DNA of 64,000 nt, from assembly GCF_019702925.1 (NCBI RefSeq), contig NZ_AP024713.1:1054001-1118000 (forward strand), in the 5' to 3' direction. The notes beneath the pieces were generated by a model, which saw nothing but the letters and a program-made list of their open reading frames with translations, was not told the origin of the DNA and did not search any database. How positions within the stretch are numbered: position 1 is the first letter of the stretch; each line of letters begins with the position of its first letter. Positions 16,869-25,914 of this stretch are shown in pieces. A program made the translations under genes and the position numbers. The DNA is from Campylobacter sp. 19-13652 (GTDB taxonomy: Bacteria; Campylobacterota; Campylobacteria; Campylobacterales; Campylobacteraceae).

Positions 16869-18089
16869 TTATACCATTTTATAAACTACGCTTAAGATTG
16901 TAAGCACGCCCATTAAAAGCACAAATCCATCAAGGAGAGGGTTTTTAAATTTAGCCATTGCTGGGACTTTATAAATAGCAATTATAGGCATTATAAATAA
17001 AATAGCTGCAATTATCGGACCACCCAAATCCTCGATAAAGCCTAGGATATTTGGATTTATATAGCCCACCACAACGGTGCTAATATATAAAAATAGTGTT
17101 GCACCCACTTTTACTGCTCTGCTATTTGGCTTACCATCATCACCTTTTGCCTTTTTAAGCATGCCACAAAGCCCCTCATATGCGCCATAATAATGTCCAA
17201 AAAACGACGACGCAATCGCAAGAAGCGCCACAAGTGGACCAGCGTATGCGATTATCGGACTATCAAATTCATTTGCAAAGTATGAAAGTATAGGGATATT
17301 CATCTGTCTAGCTTTTGCAAACTCATCAGGGTTTAGACACATAACACTAGAAAAGACAAAAAACATAACAAAAATAAGCAAAATAACACTAGCGCCAAAT
17401 TCTATCTTATTGACGTTTTTATCCGTATCTTGTGGATATTCGCGCTGTACGCTTTGAGCAAATGTCGAGATTATCGGACTATGATTAAATGAAAAGACCA
17501 AAACTGGCAAAGTAAGCCAAATGACGCTTGCAAACTCACCAAAAGACGGCACATTTGAAATGGCTTCAAATTTCCAATGCTGCATTAGATAAATAGAAAA
17601 AATAAACAAAATCGCACAAAGCGGATAGACCAAAGCAGAGCAGATTTTTGTAACTATCTCCTCACTAAACACGAGCACAAACATCATCGTACTAACCAGC
17701 ACAAACGCAAGGAAAAAGCGGTGTGGCTCAGCCCAGCCTAGCTGATTTACGACGAATGAATTTATAGTATTTGTAATACCAACTCCGTAAGCTAAGCATA
17801 TAGGAAAAATCGCAAAAAAATAAAGCACTGTAATAGCACCACCCCAGCCACTACCAAAATGCTCTGTAACAACTTGTGTTATATCCATTTGCGGTCTTGA
17901 GCCTGAGTTTACAAACCTAGCTAGATTTCTGTGCGATAAATAAGTCATCGGAAAAACCAAAAAGCACATCACCACAATAGGCCAAAACCCGCCAGTACCA
18001 GCGCGAATAGGCAAAAACAATATTCCCGCTCCAACAGCGGTACCAAAAAGGGAGAGCATCCAACGAAGATCAAAGCTTTTGAAATTCAT
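16869..18089 (-). CDS. sdaC: Serine transporter SdaC (HAAAP family)
   Basis: SdaC imports L-serine with protons across the inner membrane. The 406 residues have about 11 membrane spans. The family start DLRWMLSLFGTAVGAGILFLPIRAG, the stretch FPMTYLSHRNLARFV and the central FSFNHSPIISTFAQSVQ match SdaC/TdcC-like transporters. It is the first gene of the sdaC-sdaA operon. The 190-base AT-rich region upstream should hold its promoter, but no box stands out. Confidence 0.95.
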   Translation of the reverse strand: MNFKSFDLRWMLSLFGTAVGAGILFLPIRAGTGGFWPIVVMCFLVFPMTYLSHRNLARFVNSGSRPQMDITQVVTEHFGSGWGGAITVLYFFAIFPICLAYGVGITNTINSFVVNQLGWAEPHRFFLAFVLVSTMMFVLVFSEEIVTKICSALVYPLCAILFIFSIYLMQHWKFEAISNVPSFGEFASVIWLTLPVLVFSFNHSPIISTFAQSVQREYPQDTDKNVNKIEFGASVILLIFVMFFVFSSVMCLNPDEFAKARQMNIPILSYFANEFDSPIIAYAGPLVALLAIASSFFGHYYGAYEGLCGMLKKAKGDDGKPNSRAVKVGATLFLYISTVVVGYINPNILGFIEDLGGPIIAAILFIMPIIAIYKVPAMAKFKNPLLDGFVLLMGVLTILSVVYKMV

Positions 18090-18280
18090 ACAAAACCTTT
18101 CAATAAAAATTCATCTACATTGTAAGGCTTAAAATATTAAATAATACTTAAAAATTTATTTTTTATTATTTTTATAATTAATAATGTGTATTTTAGTAGT
18201 CAAATTTATAAAAATAGCCTTTAAATTAGGAAAAATAAAGACTATTTTTGTTTAAGTTTTAAACAATATTTGAAATTTAA
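18090..18280. other. AT-rich intergenic region upstream of sdaC
   Basis: No gene seen. It probably contains the sdaC promoter and the end of the upstream small-gene transcript. A weak hairpin (AAAAATAG and CTATTTTT, 18210-18249) is the only structure noticed. Confidence 0.4.
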
Positions 18281-18673
18281 TCAATGACTTATACCAAACT
18301 CTCCAACCTTGCCGACAAGGCTCTCGCCACTGTATAAAAACACCTCATAGCTCATAGTTGGCATCATGCACATAGCTGGGATAAATTTAAACTCATATTC
18401 ACCATTTTTCAGCGCTTTTACGCTCACTGGCATATCACCCATATCCATTTGAATACCCTTTATTTTTATGTTTGGCGCTATTATTTCACCCTTTAGCAAA
18501 AGCGTATTTTCCCGCATGGCTTTTAGATTTTTATCCCTTAGACTTACGCTTACGCCAGCAATACTGCAATCTCGCTTTAAAAGGTCGCATTTATGGCTAT
18601 TTGTCTCATCGCTAGAGGCGTACAAAAACTGCGTAGCAAGACAAAAGCAAAGCGTAAAAACTCTAAATTTCAC
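18281..18673 (-). CDS. Small exported methionine-rich protein, unknown function
   Basis: The 130 residues begin with a signal peptide (MKFRVFTLCFCLATQFLYAS), giving a mature protein of about 110 residues. It has a cysteine pair (KCDLLKRDCS) and two methionine-rich stretches, IQMDMGDMPV and PAMCMMPTMSY. The second half resembles a single beta-sandwich, possibly like YtkA/FixH-type periplasmic domains (weak). The Met and Cys arrangement recalls copper-handling periplasmic proteins; this is inference. It lies 5 bases after the rhodanese gene and downstream of a PepSY protein, so the three may form one unit. Confidence 0.7.
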   Translation of the reverse strand: MKFRVFTLCFCLATQFLYASSDETNSHKCDLLKRDCSIAGVSVSLRDKNLKAMRENTLLLKGEIIAPNIKIKGIQMDMGDMPVSVKALKNGEYEFKFIPAMCMMPTMSYEVFLYSGESLVGKVGEFGISH

Positions 18674-18678
18674 CCGCC

Positions 18679-19023
18679 CTACTCCTTGCTAAATTCATAT
18701 CCATCCACGCCAAGCTTTGCCACGCCACCATCTAGGCTAACAGGCTCCTTAAAACCGACTCTAGCCAGTATCTGCGCAGCTGCCTGACTGCGTACACCAG
18801 AGTGGCAAATCACATAAAGCGGCTCATCTTTATTAAACCCTAAGTCATCGACCTCGCTTACAAAGTTTTCATTCATAAGTCCATCATCATTATAAAGGCT
18901 TACCTTTTTACAGCCCGCTATAACCCCAGTGTCATCCCACTCAAATGGCGAACGCACATCAAGTATCTGCGATGCACTATCGACCAGTTCCTTTGTCGCT
19001 AAAAGCCGCTTTATCTCTTTCAT
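18679..19023 (-). CDS. Single-domain rhodanese-like protein
   Basis: The 114 residues form one rhodanese domain: LDVRSPFEWDDTGVIAGC, then the active-site loop C73-H-S-G-V-R-S and the C-terminal helix pair LDGGVAKLG. Such proteins transfer sulfane sulfur or carry persulfide in the cytosol. No signal peptide is present. It lies between a PepSY membrane protein and the exported Met-rich protein, all on the minus strand with short gaps (39 and 5 bases), so shared expression is likely. The physiological partner is unknown. Confidence 0.88.
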   Translation of the reverse strand: MKEIKRLLATKELVDSASQILDVRSPFEWDDTGVIAGCKKVSLYNDDGLMNENFVSEVDDLGFNKDEPLYVICHSGVRSQAAAQILARVGFKEPVSLDGGVAKLGVDGYEFSKE

Positions 19024-19062
19024 TTTTATCCTTGAGTAAATTTAAAATAAATTATATCAAAT

Positions 19063-19611
19063 TTAAATATTTATTGCCTGAAAATAGCAAAATGCCACGA
19101 CAAGAACACCTCCTATAAGTGCCATGATTGCCGATTTTTGGTATCTTTTACACCATGCTGTAACTATAAAACCGCTTAAATAAACAACCAAAATAAAGGC
19201 TGAAAATATAATGGCTAGCCAGTTAAAAAGCTTACTTCCATGCCCAAAATGCATGCTATACATAGTACCAAACCACGTGCGCTCGCTATATTCGACCACC
19301 ATTTTGCCGTCTTTGTTAAATATACTGGCTGCATATTTGGCGTTATTTAGGCTAAATTTACCATCTCTAACGCGCTCATATCCACCTGGTATAAAAAGCT
19401 CATGCGCTTTTAACGTATCAATAAGCACACCTTTTAATTCATCCTTGGCGCTAGTAGGGGCAATATTTAACTCAAACACCTGCTTTGACGAGCCAGAAAA
19501 CTGGTTAAATCCTAGCAAATGCCCTACCCCAGTAGCAGCAAAAAGCAGCATAAATGGAAGAAAAAATATCGCTATATAGGTATGTATTTTAAGCCAAAAC
19601 TGTTTTTTCAT
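19063..19611 (-). CDS. PepSY-type inner-membrane protein
   Basis: I chose the ATG at 19611 because AAGGAAAG lies 5-7 bases upstream; a longer frame starting at 19662 lacks such a site. The 182-residue protein starts MKKQFWLKIHTYIAIFFLPF with a histidine in the first helix, has a periplasmic PepSY-like domain (about residues 40-125) and two C-terminal spans. MHFGHGSKLFNWLAIIFSA places histidines at the next helix. This is the small version of the PiuB/PepSY-TM family, often linked to iron or heme reduction and uptake. The start of the operon has an inverted repeat in its promoter (19637-19650). Confidence 0.8.
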   Translation of the reverse strand: MKKQFWLKIHTYIAIFFLPFMLLFAATGVGHLLGFNQFSGSSKQVFELNIAPTSAKDELKGVLIDTLKAHELFIPGGYERVRDGKFSLNNAKYAASIFNKDGKMVVEYSERTWFGTMYSMHFGHGSKLFNWLAIIFSAFILVVYLSGFIVTAWCKRYQKSAIMALIGGVLVVAFCYFQAINI

Positions 19612-19636
19612 AACTCTTTCCTTTTTGAGAATAAAA

Positions 19637-19650
19637 ATCAAAACTTTGAT
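19637..19650 (-). promoter_or_regulatory. Inverted repeat near the -10 of the PepSY operon
   Basis: ATCAAA-AC-TTTGAT is a perfect 14-base palindrome that overlaps by two bases the minus-strand TATAAT at 19654-19649, about 40 bases before the ATG at 19611. It could be an operator for an unidentified regulator. Confidence 0.45.
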
Positions 19651-19710
19651 TATATAATCCATTTATTAATGTTTTTTAAACTCCATAAATATTAATCGAA
19701 TTTTAAGTTA

Positions 19711-19718
19711 GGGGGGGG
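19711..19718. repeat. Poly-G tract (G8), possible phase-variation site
   Basis: Eight G residues in an otherwise AT-rich region, 39 bases before the ATG of a frameshifted exported-protein gene at 19758. Runs of eight or more G are the typical contingency tracts of Campylobacter. Here the tract lies upstream of the gene, so it would act on transcription, not on the reading frame. Confidence 0.7.
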
Positions 19719-19757
19719 TCATAGTAAAACCATATAAATTCATTATAAGGATAAAAT

Positions 19758-20199
19758 ATGAAAAAATAATTCTAGCAATTGGTGCAATAATAACCATCAC
19801 TGCTTCACTAAAAGCAGTAAAGTTTCCTGCTAAAATAACAAATTCCGCAAGCAAACATTCTAAAGAAAATCTACTAATAACAAAAAGCTGTAGCGATACT
19901 AACAGCAGCTGCGTAAAATTATTCTCTGTCTATGACGGAGTTTTAAGCATAGAACATAGCAAAATAATAGTAAACAAATGGGGTAAGTGCGATGGCATTA
20001 GTTTTTTCTCCAAATAAATGAGCCAAGAACTAAGAAAAAAGTGGCTAAATTTGATGATATAGACTGCGTGTATAAGAATTGCAGTAACGCAAGAGTAAGC
20101 GAGCTTGGCCACGGAAACTCGGTAGAGACACTGGTAGTTTGTGAAGGATTTTTGGATGTTAGCGCACCTACAGACAGAGGTGCGAAGAGTTTTAGATAA
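19758..20199 (+). pseudogene. Frameshifted cysteine-containing exported protein
   Basis: After ATG and an AAGGAT ribosome site, the frame stops at once (ATG AAA AAA TAA). Adding one A to the A6 run opens a signal-peptide-like start (MKKIILAIGAIITITASLKA) and continues to a stop near 20018. Adding one T to the T6 run at about 20002-20007 joins it to a final segment (KVAKFDDIDCVYKNCSNARV) that ends at TAA 20197-20199. The restored product would have 147 residues and six cysteines. Two one-base losses, both in homopolymers, suggest either slippage/decay or sequence errors. Family not recognised. Confidence 0.7.
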
Positions 20200-20229
20200 A
20201 ATTTGCTAGCCCTAAAAGCTAGCAAATTT
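20199..20229. terminator. Bidirectional terminator between the frameshifted gene and clpB
   Basis: Perfect 12-base arms AAATTTGCTAGC and GCTAGCAAATTT with a 7-base loop lie 7 bases after the clpB stop, with a TTTT run on the minus side. It serves clpB and also the converging plus-strand locus. Confidence 0.8.
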
Positions 20230-20235
20230 AAATGG

Positions 20236-22806
20236 CTAATTAAGCTTTTTTATCACGATTTTTTCATCATTTGCGTCGATTATTATCTCATCGCCGCTTC
20301 TTAGCTCATCACGCAGGATTTTCTCTGCCAGTGCGTCTTCTACCAGCTCATAAAGTGCCCGTCTAAGCGGCCTTGCGCCGTAATCTGGATCAAAGCCCAC
20401 CCCTGCGATTAGTTTTTTAGCGCTCATACTTAGGCTAGCCTTTATGCCACGTTCAGCCAGCGTCTTAGCAAGCCCAGCAAACATAATGCCCACAATTTTA
20501 ATGAGCTCATCCTCGCTAAGCGGATTAAAGGTGATGACATCATCAAGGCGGTTTATAAATTCCGGCTTAAAATACGCTCTAAGTGCCGCATTTACCGCCG
20601 CTTCTCGCTCATCGCCGCTTAAATTCATAATCGCATCGCTTGCTATGTTTGAGGTTAGGATTATGATGGTGTTTTTAAAATCGACCACCACGCCCTTATT
20701 ATCCGTCGCTCTGCCATCATCAAGTATGCCCAAAAGCACGTTAAATACGTCCTTGTGAGCCTTTTCAACCTCGTCAAAAAGTATCACACTATAAGGGCGT
20801 CTACGCACCGCCTCGCTAAGCTGTCCGCCCTCGTCATAGCCCACGTAGCCTGGAGGCGCACCTAGCAGGCGGCTGACGCTATGCTTTTCCATATATTCAC
20901 TCATATCAAAGCGAATGAGCGCCCTTTCATCGTCAAATAAAAACTTAGCCAGAGCCTTTGCACTCTCGGTCTTACCTACGCCAGTTGGCCCAAGGAAAAG
21001 GAAGCTTCCTATCGGGCGGCTTTGGCTGCTTAGCCCTGCTTTATTTCGCTTGATAGCGCGCGCTAGGGCGTGCAGGGCGGCGTCTTGCCCCACGACATTT
21101 TCACGCAGATGATCTTCGATTTTTAGGTACTTTTCGCGCTCGCTAGTTAGCATTTTTGCTACGCTTATACCAGTCCATTTACTAAGCACCCCAGCGACCA
21201 TATCCTCATCGACCTTGTTTTTTAGCAGTGTGCCCGCACTGCTTAGGGCTTCCCAGCGTGCTTCTAGCTCGGCCACCTTTGCCTGTGCGGCTGGTATTTG
21301 CCCATACTCTAGCTCGGCTGCCTTGCTTAGCTCGCCGTTTCGTCTAGCGATGGCGGCTTCGTTTTTTAGGCTATCTATGCTCTTTTTTGCCTCGCCTATG
21401 CCGTTAAAAACAGCCTTTTCGTTTTCAAATTTAGCGCTAAGAGCGTTTTTCTGCTCGTTTAAATTTGCTATCTCTTTATCGATCTCGGCTAAGCGTGGGC
21501 TGTTTTTATCCTCCATTTTTATGGCTTCAGCTTCGACTTGGAGATTTACTATCTCACGCTTAACTTTGCTTAGCTCAAACGGCTCAGACTCTATTTGAAT
21601 TTTTAGCTCAGCTGCTGCTTCGTCGATTAGATCTATCGCCTTATCTGGCAAAAATCTCTGACTGATGTAGCGATCACTCAGCTTTGCCGCAGCCACAAGC
21701 GCGCTATCAGTTATGCTTACATTATGATGCACTTCAAGACGCTCTTTTATCCCACGCAAAATTTGCAGCGCCTCATTTACGCTTGGCTCAGCGACATTAA
21801 CAGGCTGAAAACGCCTTTGTAGCGCAGCGTCTTTTTCAAAATATTTGCGGTATTCTTTTAGCGTCGTCGCCCCTACAGTGTGCAGCTCGCCACGTGCTAG
21901 GGCTGGCTTTAGGATATTTGCCGCGTCCATACTGCCTTCGCTTGCCCCAGCGCCCACGATAGTGTGAATTTCATCGATAAAGAGTATCACGTCGCCCGCT
22001 TTTTTGACTTCGTCAATGACCGCTTTTAGCCTGTCCTCAAACTCCCCACGATACTTCGCCCCAGCTATTAATGCACTCATATCAAGGGCGATGACTCGCT
22101 TATTTGCTAGGCTTGTAGGCGTCTCGCCACGCACTATTCGCTGGGCAAGTCCCTCTACGATGGCGGTTTTTCCCACGCCTGGTTCGCCTAGCAAAATTGG
22201 GTTATTTTTGCTTTTGCGGATTAGGATTTGCTCCATTCTTAATATTTCTTCATCCCGTCCGATGACTGGGTCAATGGCGTTTTCACGGGCTTTTTGCGTG
22301 AGATCTATGCCGTATTTGGCTAGGGTTTCTAGCGTCTCATCGGCGGTTTGGCTGTCGATTTTCTTGCCACCCCTGATAAGCTCAAACTCCTTTTTTAGCT
22401 CACCAAGGTCAATAAATTTATCAAGAACATCCTTAAACCACGCCTCGCCAGCATTTGCCACTATCCACGTATCCACAGCGATGTAGCTATCACCTAAGCT
22501 TACCATTAAAGCCTCAGAAAGCTCTAATGACTTAACGGCTGCGTGGCTAAATTTAATACTTTCTTTACTTACATTTGAACTACTTGGAAGCCGCAAAACA
22601 GCGCTTTTTATCTCAAGCTCCACCGCCTCGCGACTAGTGCCTAGCTTGTTAAAGACTTGATTTAAAAGTGAGCTACTATCAGCCACCAAAGCCCAAAGCA
22701 GGTGCAAAGGCGCCACTTCTGGGTTTTTATTATGTATCGCAAGGCTGACTGAGTTATCTACTATACTAGTCATTTGCGATGTTAATTTTTCAGCTATATT
22801 TGCCAT
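20236..22806 (-). CDS. clpB: ClpB disaggregase (Hsp100)
   Basis: ClpB is a hexameric cytoplasmic ATPase that pulls proteins out of aggregates together with DnaK. The 856 residues have a Clp N domain (1-150), NBD1 with Walker [14 protein letters not shown] and Walker [11 protein letters not shown], and a coiled-coil middle domain (about 400-520). NBD2 has [24 protein letters not shown] and the C-terminal GARPLRRAL. Length and order are standard. A consensus promoter overlapped by an HspR-type operator lies upstream (22838-22867) and a strong terminator follows the stop. Confidence 0.98.
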   Translation of the reverse strand: MANIAEKLTSQMTSIVDNSVSLAIHNKNPEVAPLHLLWALVADSSSLLNQVFNKLGTSREAVELEIKSAVLRLPSSSNVSKESIKFSHAAVKSLELSEALMVSLGDSYIAVDTWIVANAGEAWFKDVLDKFIDLGELKKEFELIRGGKKIDSQTADETLETLAKYGIDLTQKARENAIDPVIGRDEEILRMEQILIRKSKNNPILLGEPGVGKTAIVEGLAQRIVRGETPTSLANKRVIALDMSALIAGAKYRGEFEDRLKAVIDEVKKAGDVILFIDEIHTIVGAGASEGSMDAANILKPALARGELHTVGATTLKEYRKYFEKDAALQRRFQPVNVAEPSVNEALQILRGIKERLEVHHNVSITDSALVAAAKLSDRYISQRFLPDKAIDLIDEAAAELKIQIESEPFELSKVKREIVNLQVEAEAIKMEDKNSPRLAEIDKEIANLNEQKNALSAKFENEKAVFNGIGEAKKSIDSLKNEAAIARRNGELSKAAELEYGQIPAAQAKVAELEARWEALSSAGTLLKNKVDEDMVAGVLSKWTGISVAKMLTSEREKYLKIEDHLRENVVGQDAALHALARAIKRNKAGLSSQSRPIGSFLFLGPTGVGKTESAKALAKFLFDDERALIRFDMSEYMEKHSVSRLLGAPPGYVGYDEGGQLSEAVRRRPYSVILFDEVEKAHKDVFNVLLGILDDGRATDNKGVVVDFKNTIIILTSNIASDAIMNLSGDEREAAVNAALRAYFKPEFINRLDDVITFNPLSEDELIKIVGIMFAGLAKTLAERGIKASLSMSAKKLIAGVGFDPDYGARPLRRALYELVEDALAEKILRDELRSGDEIIIDANDEKIVIKKLN

Positions 22807-22837
22807 ATAATTTCCTTTTAACTTTTATAATGATGGC

Positions 22838-22867
22838 ATTATACAACTTTAGTCTATTAATGTCAAG
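22838..22867 (-). promoter_or_regulatory. clpB promoter with HspR (HAIR-like) operator
   Basis: On the minus strand, TTGACA (22866-22861), a 17-base spacer and TATAAT (22843-22838) form a perfect sigma-70 promoter, which is rare in Campylobacter. Across it lies CTTGACA-N7-ACTAAAG (22867-22847), matching HAIR (CTTGAGT-N7-ACTCAAG) at 11 of 14 arm positions. This fits HspR repression of clpB. Confidence 0.75.
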
Positions 22868-22986
22868 TTTTTTTATTAAATTTACTTAATTTTGGTAAAA
22901 TTCTAAAACATTTATATATTTTATGCTTTTTTTAGCCAAAAATAACTAAAATAGCACCCAAAATCTCACTAACTCTAGGAGAAAAG

Positions 22987-24279
22987 TTGAAAACCCTAAA
23001 TAAATTTATCACAGCAGCAATTACTTGCTCAATTGCAGCATCATTTGCAATAGCTAAAGACACTACAAGCGAAAAAGAGCGCCTAGAAGCCCTAAAAAAG
23101 CTACAAAATGCGATTAATAAAGTAGAGACTTACTACGTAGATGATATTAAATTTAACGACATAATAGACAAAGCCATAACTGGGCTTATGCAAAATCTTG
23201 ACGCACACTCTAGCTTTTTAAATGAAAAAGCCCTAAAAGATATGCAAGTGCAAACCAGTGGCGAGTTTGGCGGACTTGGCATAACAGTAGGCATAAAAGA
23301 TGGTGCACTTACAGTAATAGCCCCCATAGATAATACCCCAGCCTATAAAGCTGGAATAAAAGCTGGAGATATAATCTTAAAAATAAATGACGAGGCAACA
23401 CTTGGCATTACTATAGATGAAGCGGTAAATAAAATGCGCGGAAAGCCAAAAACGCCTATTACCTTAACAATAGTACGAAAAGGCGAGCCAAAGCCGTTTG
23501 ACATAAAGCTCACAAGAGATATAATAAAAGTAGAAAGCGTAAGCTCAAAACTCATAAAAAACGACAATATTTTGTATATCAGGGTTAGTAATTTTGATAA
23601 AAACGTAACTCAAAAGGCACGCGATGCGATAAAAAAATATCCAAATGTCGATGGAATTATATTGGATTTAAGAAATAACCCAGGAGGGTTATTAAATCAG
23701 GCTGTTGATTTAGTGGATCTTTTTGTAGATGATGGCGTAATAGTATCACAAAAAGGGCGCAATGAGGGCGAAAACCTAACATATAAAGCAAGCCCTAGAA
23801 ATACTTTAACAAAAGCTCCTTTAGTCATTTTGGTAAATGGTGGAAGTGCAAGTGCTAGCGAGATAGTAAGCGGTGCACTGCAAGACACTAAACGTGCAAT
23901 AATAGTGGGTGAAAAAACATTTGGCAAAGGTAGCGTACAATCAATAATGCCTATAAATAAACTAGAAGCTCTAAAGATAACAATAGCAAAATACTACCTT
24001 CCTAGCGGACGTAGCATACAAGCAGTTGGAGTAGAGCCAGACGTCGTAGTATCAGCAGCAAAGGTACCACAAAACGATAGCGATAACTTCTCAATCAAAG
24101 AAAGCGAACTAAAAGCACACCTTCAAAACGAGCTAGAAAAAATAGAACCGAAAGAGAAAAAAGAGGAAATAAAACAAGAAACAGACAAAGACCAAATAAG
24201 CCAAAAACAGGTCAATGATGATTTGCAATTAAAAACAGCCATAGACACGATCAAAGTATTAAAAATCAAGTCCAAATAA
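22987..24279 (+). CDS. ctpA: Carboxy-terminal processing protease (S41)
   Basis: CtpA-type proteases trim C termini of periplasmic proteins. The 430-residue protein starts with TTG (22987), preceded by TAGGAGAAAAG, and has a signal peptide (to about residue 23). A PDZ domain lies at about 95-165 ([27 protein letters not shown]). The S41 core has S289 in [10 protein letters not shown] and K314 in KTFGKGSVQ as the likely Ser-Lys dyad. The C-terminal tail is Lys/Glu-rich. It heads a probable operon with purC, purS, purQ and two envelope genes, as in C. jejuni. Confidence 0.94.
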   Translation: MKTLNKFITAAITCSIAASFAIAKDTTSEKERLEALKKLQNAINKVETYYVDDIKFNDIIDKAITGLMQNLDAHSSFLNEKALKDMQVQTSGEFGGLGITVGIKDGALTVIAPIDNTPAYKAGIKAGDIILKINDEATLGITIDEAVNKMRGKPKTPITLTIVRKGEPKPFDIKLTRDIIKVESVSSKLIKNDNILYIRVSNFDKNVTQKARDAIKKYPNVDGIILDLRNNPGGLLNQAVDLVDLFVDDGVIVSQKGRNEGENLTYKASPRNTLTKAPLVILVNGGSASASEIVSGALQDTKRAIIVGEKTFGKGSVQSIMPINKLEALKITIAKYYLPSGRSIQAVGVEPDVVVSAAKVPQNDSDNFSIKESELKAHLQNELEKIEPKEKKEEIKQETDKDQISQKQVNDDLQLKTAIDTIKVLKIKSK

Positions 24280-24292
24280 AGGAAAAAGCAGC

Positions 24293-25003
24293 ATGCAAAG
24301 GATAAATTTAGCCTATGAAGGAAAGGCAAAACGCCTCTATACAACAGATGACAAAGATCTTTTAATAGCAGAATTTAAAGACGACCTAACCGCATTTAAC
24401 GGAGAAAAAAAAGGCTCAGAAATCGGGAAAGGTGCGCTAAATAATAAAATTAGCACTCAGATTTTTAATCTGCTAAGCGAGTATGGCATAGCCACCCACT
24501 TAGTAAGAGTACTAAGCGAAAATGAGCAGCTTATAAAAAAAGTAGACATAATTCCACTTGAGGTAGTCGTAAGAAACATAGCAACTGGCTCGCTAACCAA
24601 AAGACTCGGGATAAAAGACGGTACAGTTTTGCCTTTTAGCTTAGTTGAGTTTTACTATAAAAATGATGATTTAGGCGATCCTTTGGTAAACGACGAACAC
24701 TGCCTTATAATGGGGCTAGTAAAAAGCGAAAACGATCTAAACACCCTAAGAAAACTGGGCAGAGAGATAAATTCTGTACTTGTTAAATTCTTTGAAGCTA
24801 GAAGTTTAAAGCTAGTTGATTTTAAAGTCGAATTTGGCGTAGATAAAGGCGGAAATATCCTATTAGCTGATGAGATAAGCCCAGATAGCTGTAGATTTTG
24901 GGATGCAAACAGTAATGAAAAACTAGACAAAGACCGCTTTAGACAAGGGCTTGGTGATGTAAAGGTCGCCTACGAAGAGGTTTTACGCCGCATACTATCT
25001 TAA
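24293..25003 (+). CDS. purC: SAICAR synthetase
   Basis: PurC joins CAIR and aspartate, using ATP, to form SAICAR in purine synthesis. The 236 residues show the family start [19 protein letters not shown], the central [17 protein letters not shown] and the C-terminal [15 protein letters not shown]. The ATG lies 13 bases after ctpA, behind AAAGGAAAAAG, and the next gene starts 12 bases after the stop. Standard length and no defects. Confidence 0.97.
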   Translation: MQRINLAYEGKAKRLYTTDDKDLLIAEFKDDLTAFNGEKKGSEIGKGALNNKISTQIFNLLSEYGIATHLVRVLSENEQLIKKVDIIPLEVVVRNIATGSLTKRLGIKDGTVLPFSLVEFYYKNDDLGDPLVNDEHCLIMGLVKSENDLNTLRKLGREINSVLVKFFEARSLKLVDFKVEFGVDKGGNILLADEISPDSCRFWDANSNEKLDKDRFRQGLGDVKVAYEEVLRRILS

Positions 25004-25015
25004 AAAAGGAAAAAA

Positions 25016-25252
25016 ATGAAAGCTATCATAAATATCTCGCTAAAACAAGGCGTGCTAGACCCTATAGCAAAGACAACCGAACAAGCACTTCAAGCGCTTG
25101 GCTTTGATAGTGTCAAAGGGGTAAAAATGAAAAAACAAATAGTCCTAGAATTAGACGCCGCAGACAAAGACGCAGCAAGAATCCTGTGTGAAAAGATGTG
25201 CGAGGAGCTTTTAGCAAATCCTGTAATAGAAGAGTATGAGATAGTCTTATGA
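25016..25252 (+). CDS. purS: FGAM synthase subunit PurS
   Basis: PurS is the small bridging subunit of the PurSQL complex, which channels ammonia from PurQ to PurL. The 78 residues show the family pattern ISLKQGVLDPIAKTTEQALQALGF, then VKGVKMKKQIVLEL and CEELLANPVIEEYEI. The stop overlaps purQ by 4 bases (ATGA). PurL is encoded separately at 325-2496. Confidence 0.96.
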   Translation: MKAIINISLKQGVLDPIAKTTEQALQALGFDSVKGVKMKKQIVLELDAADKDAARILCEKMCEELLANPVIEEYEIVL

Positions 25253-25914
25253 AGGTAGTTATAATAAATTTCCCTGGCACAAACTGCGAAAGAGATACGG
25301 CTTATGCCTTTGAGTTATTAGGAGCAAAATGCGAAATAATATGGCACACTAATAGCTTTGCAAACGCTGATTTAGTCGTACTTCCTGGCGGCTTTAGCTA
25401 CGGAGATTATCTGCGTACTGGAGCAATAGCAAAGCTGAGTCCAGCCATGAAATCGCTGTTTTTACATGTAAAAAAAGGTGGATATGTGCTTGGAATTTGC
25501 AACGGATTTCAGATACTTTGCGAAGCTGGTCTACTACCAGGCGCACTACATAGAAACAGTGGACTTGATTTTATCTCTAAAATGCACTTTTTAAAAGTCG
25601 CATCAAATGATAATAAATTCCTGCAAAACTGCGAAATATCAGAGGTTCTAAATATACCCATAGCTCATGGTGAAGGCAATTATTACATAGATGAAAATGG
25701 GCTTGATAAATTAAAGCAAAACAATCAAATTTTACTAACCTACTGCGACAAAGACGGCAACAATCTAAACCCAAACGGCTCAATAGAAGCAATCGCTGGC
25801 ATATGCGATACAAATAAGAGGGTATTTGGGCTTATGCCGCACCCAGAAAGAGCTTGCCAGAAAGTGTTAGGCAGTGATGATGGGGTTAAAATGCTTAAGG
25901 GATTCTTATGCTAA
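25249..25914 (+). CDS. purQ: FGAM synthase glutaminase subunit PurQ
   Basis: PurQ hydrolyses glutamine to supply ammonia to PurL. The 221 residues form a class I glutamine amidotransferase. The nucleophile is C84 in VLGICNGFQIL, the oxyanion region is VVLPGGFSYGDYLRTG, and the His-Glu pair is in LMPHPERACQ near the C terminus. It overlaps purS by 4 bases and the next gene by 7 bases, so the whole run is translationally coupled. Confidence 0.96.
   Translation: MKVVIINFPGTNCERDTAYAFELLGAKCEIIWHTNSFANADLVVLPGGFSYGDYLRTGAIAKLSPAMKSLFLHVKKGGYVLGICNGFQILCEAGLLPGALHRNSGLDFISKMHFLKVASNDNKFLQNCEISEVLNIPIAHGEGNYYIDENGLDKLKQNNQILLTYCDKDGNNLNPNGSIEAIAGICDTNKRVFGLMPHPERACQKVLGSDDGVKMLKGFLC

Noticed and set aside
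19621-19660. Fur box upstream of the PepSY gene
   Set aside because: The palindrome ATCAAA-AC-TTTGAT does not match the GATAAT-based Fur pattern; reported as an unknown operator instead.
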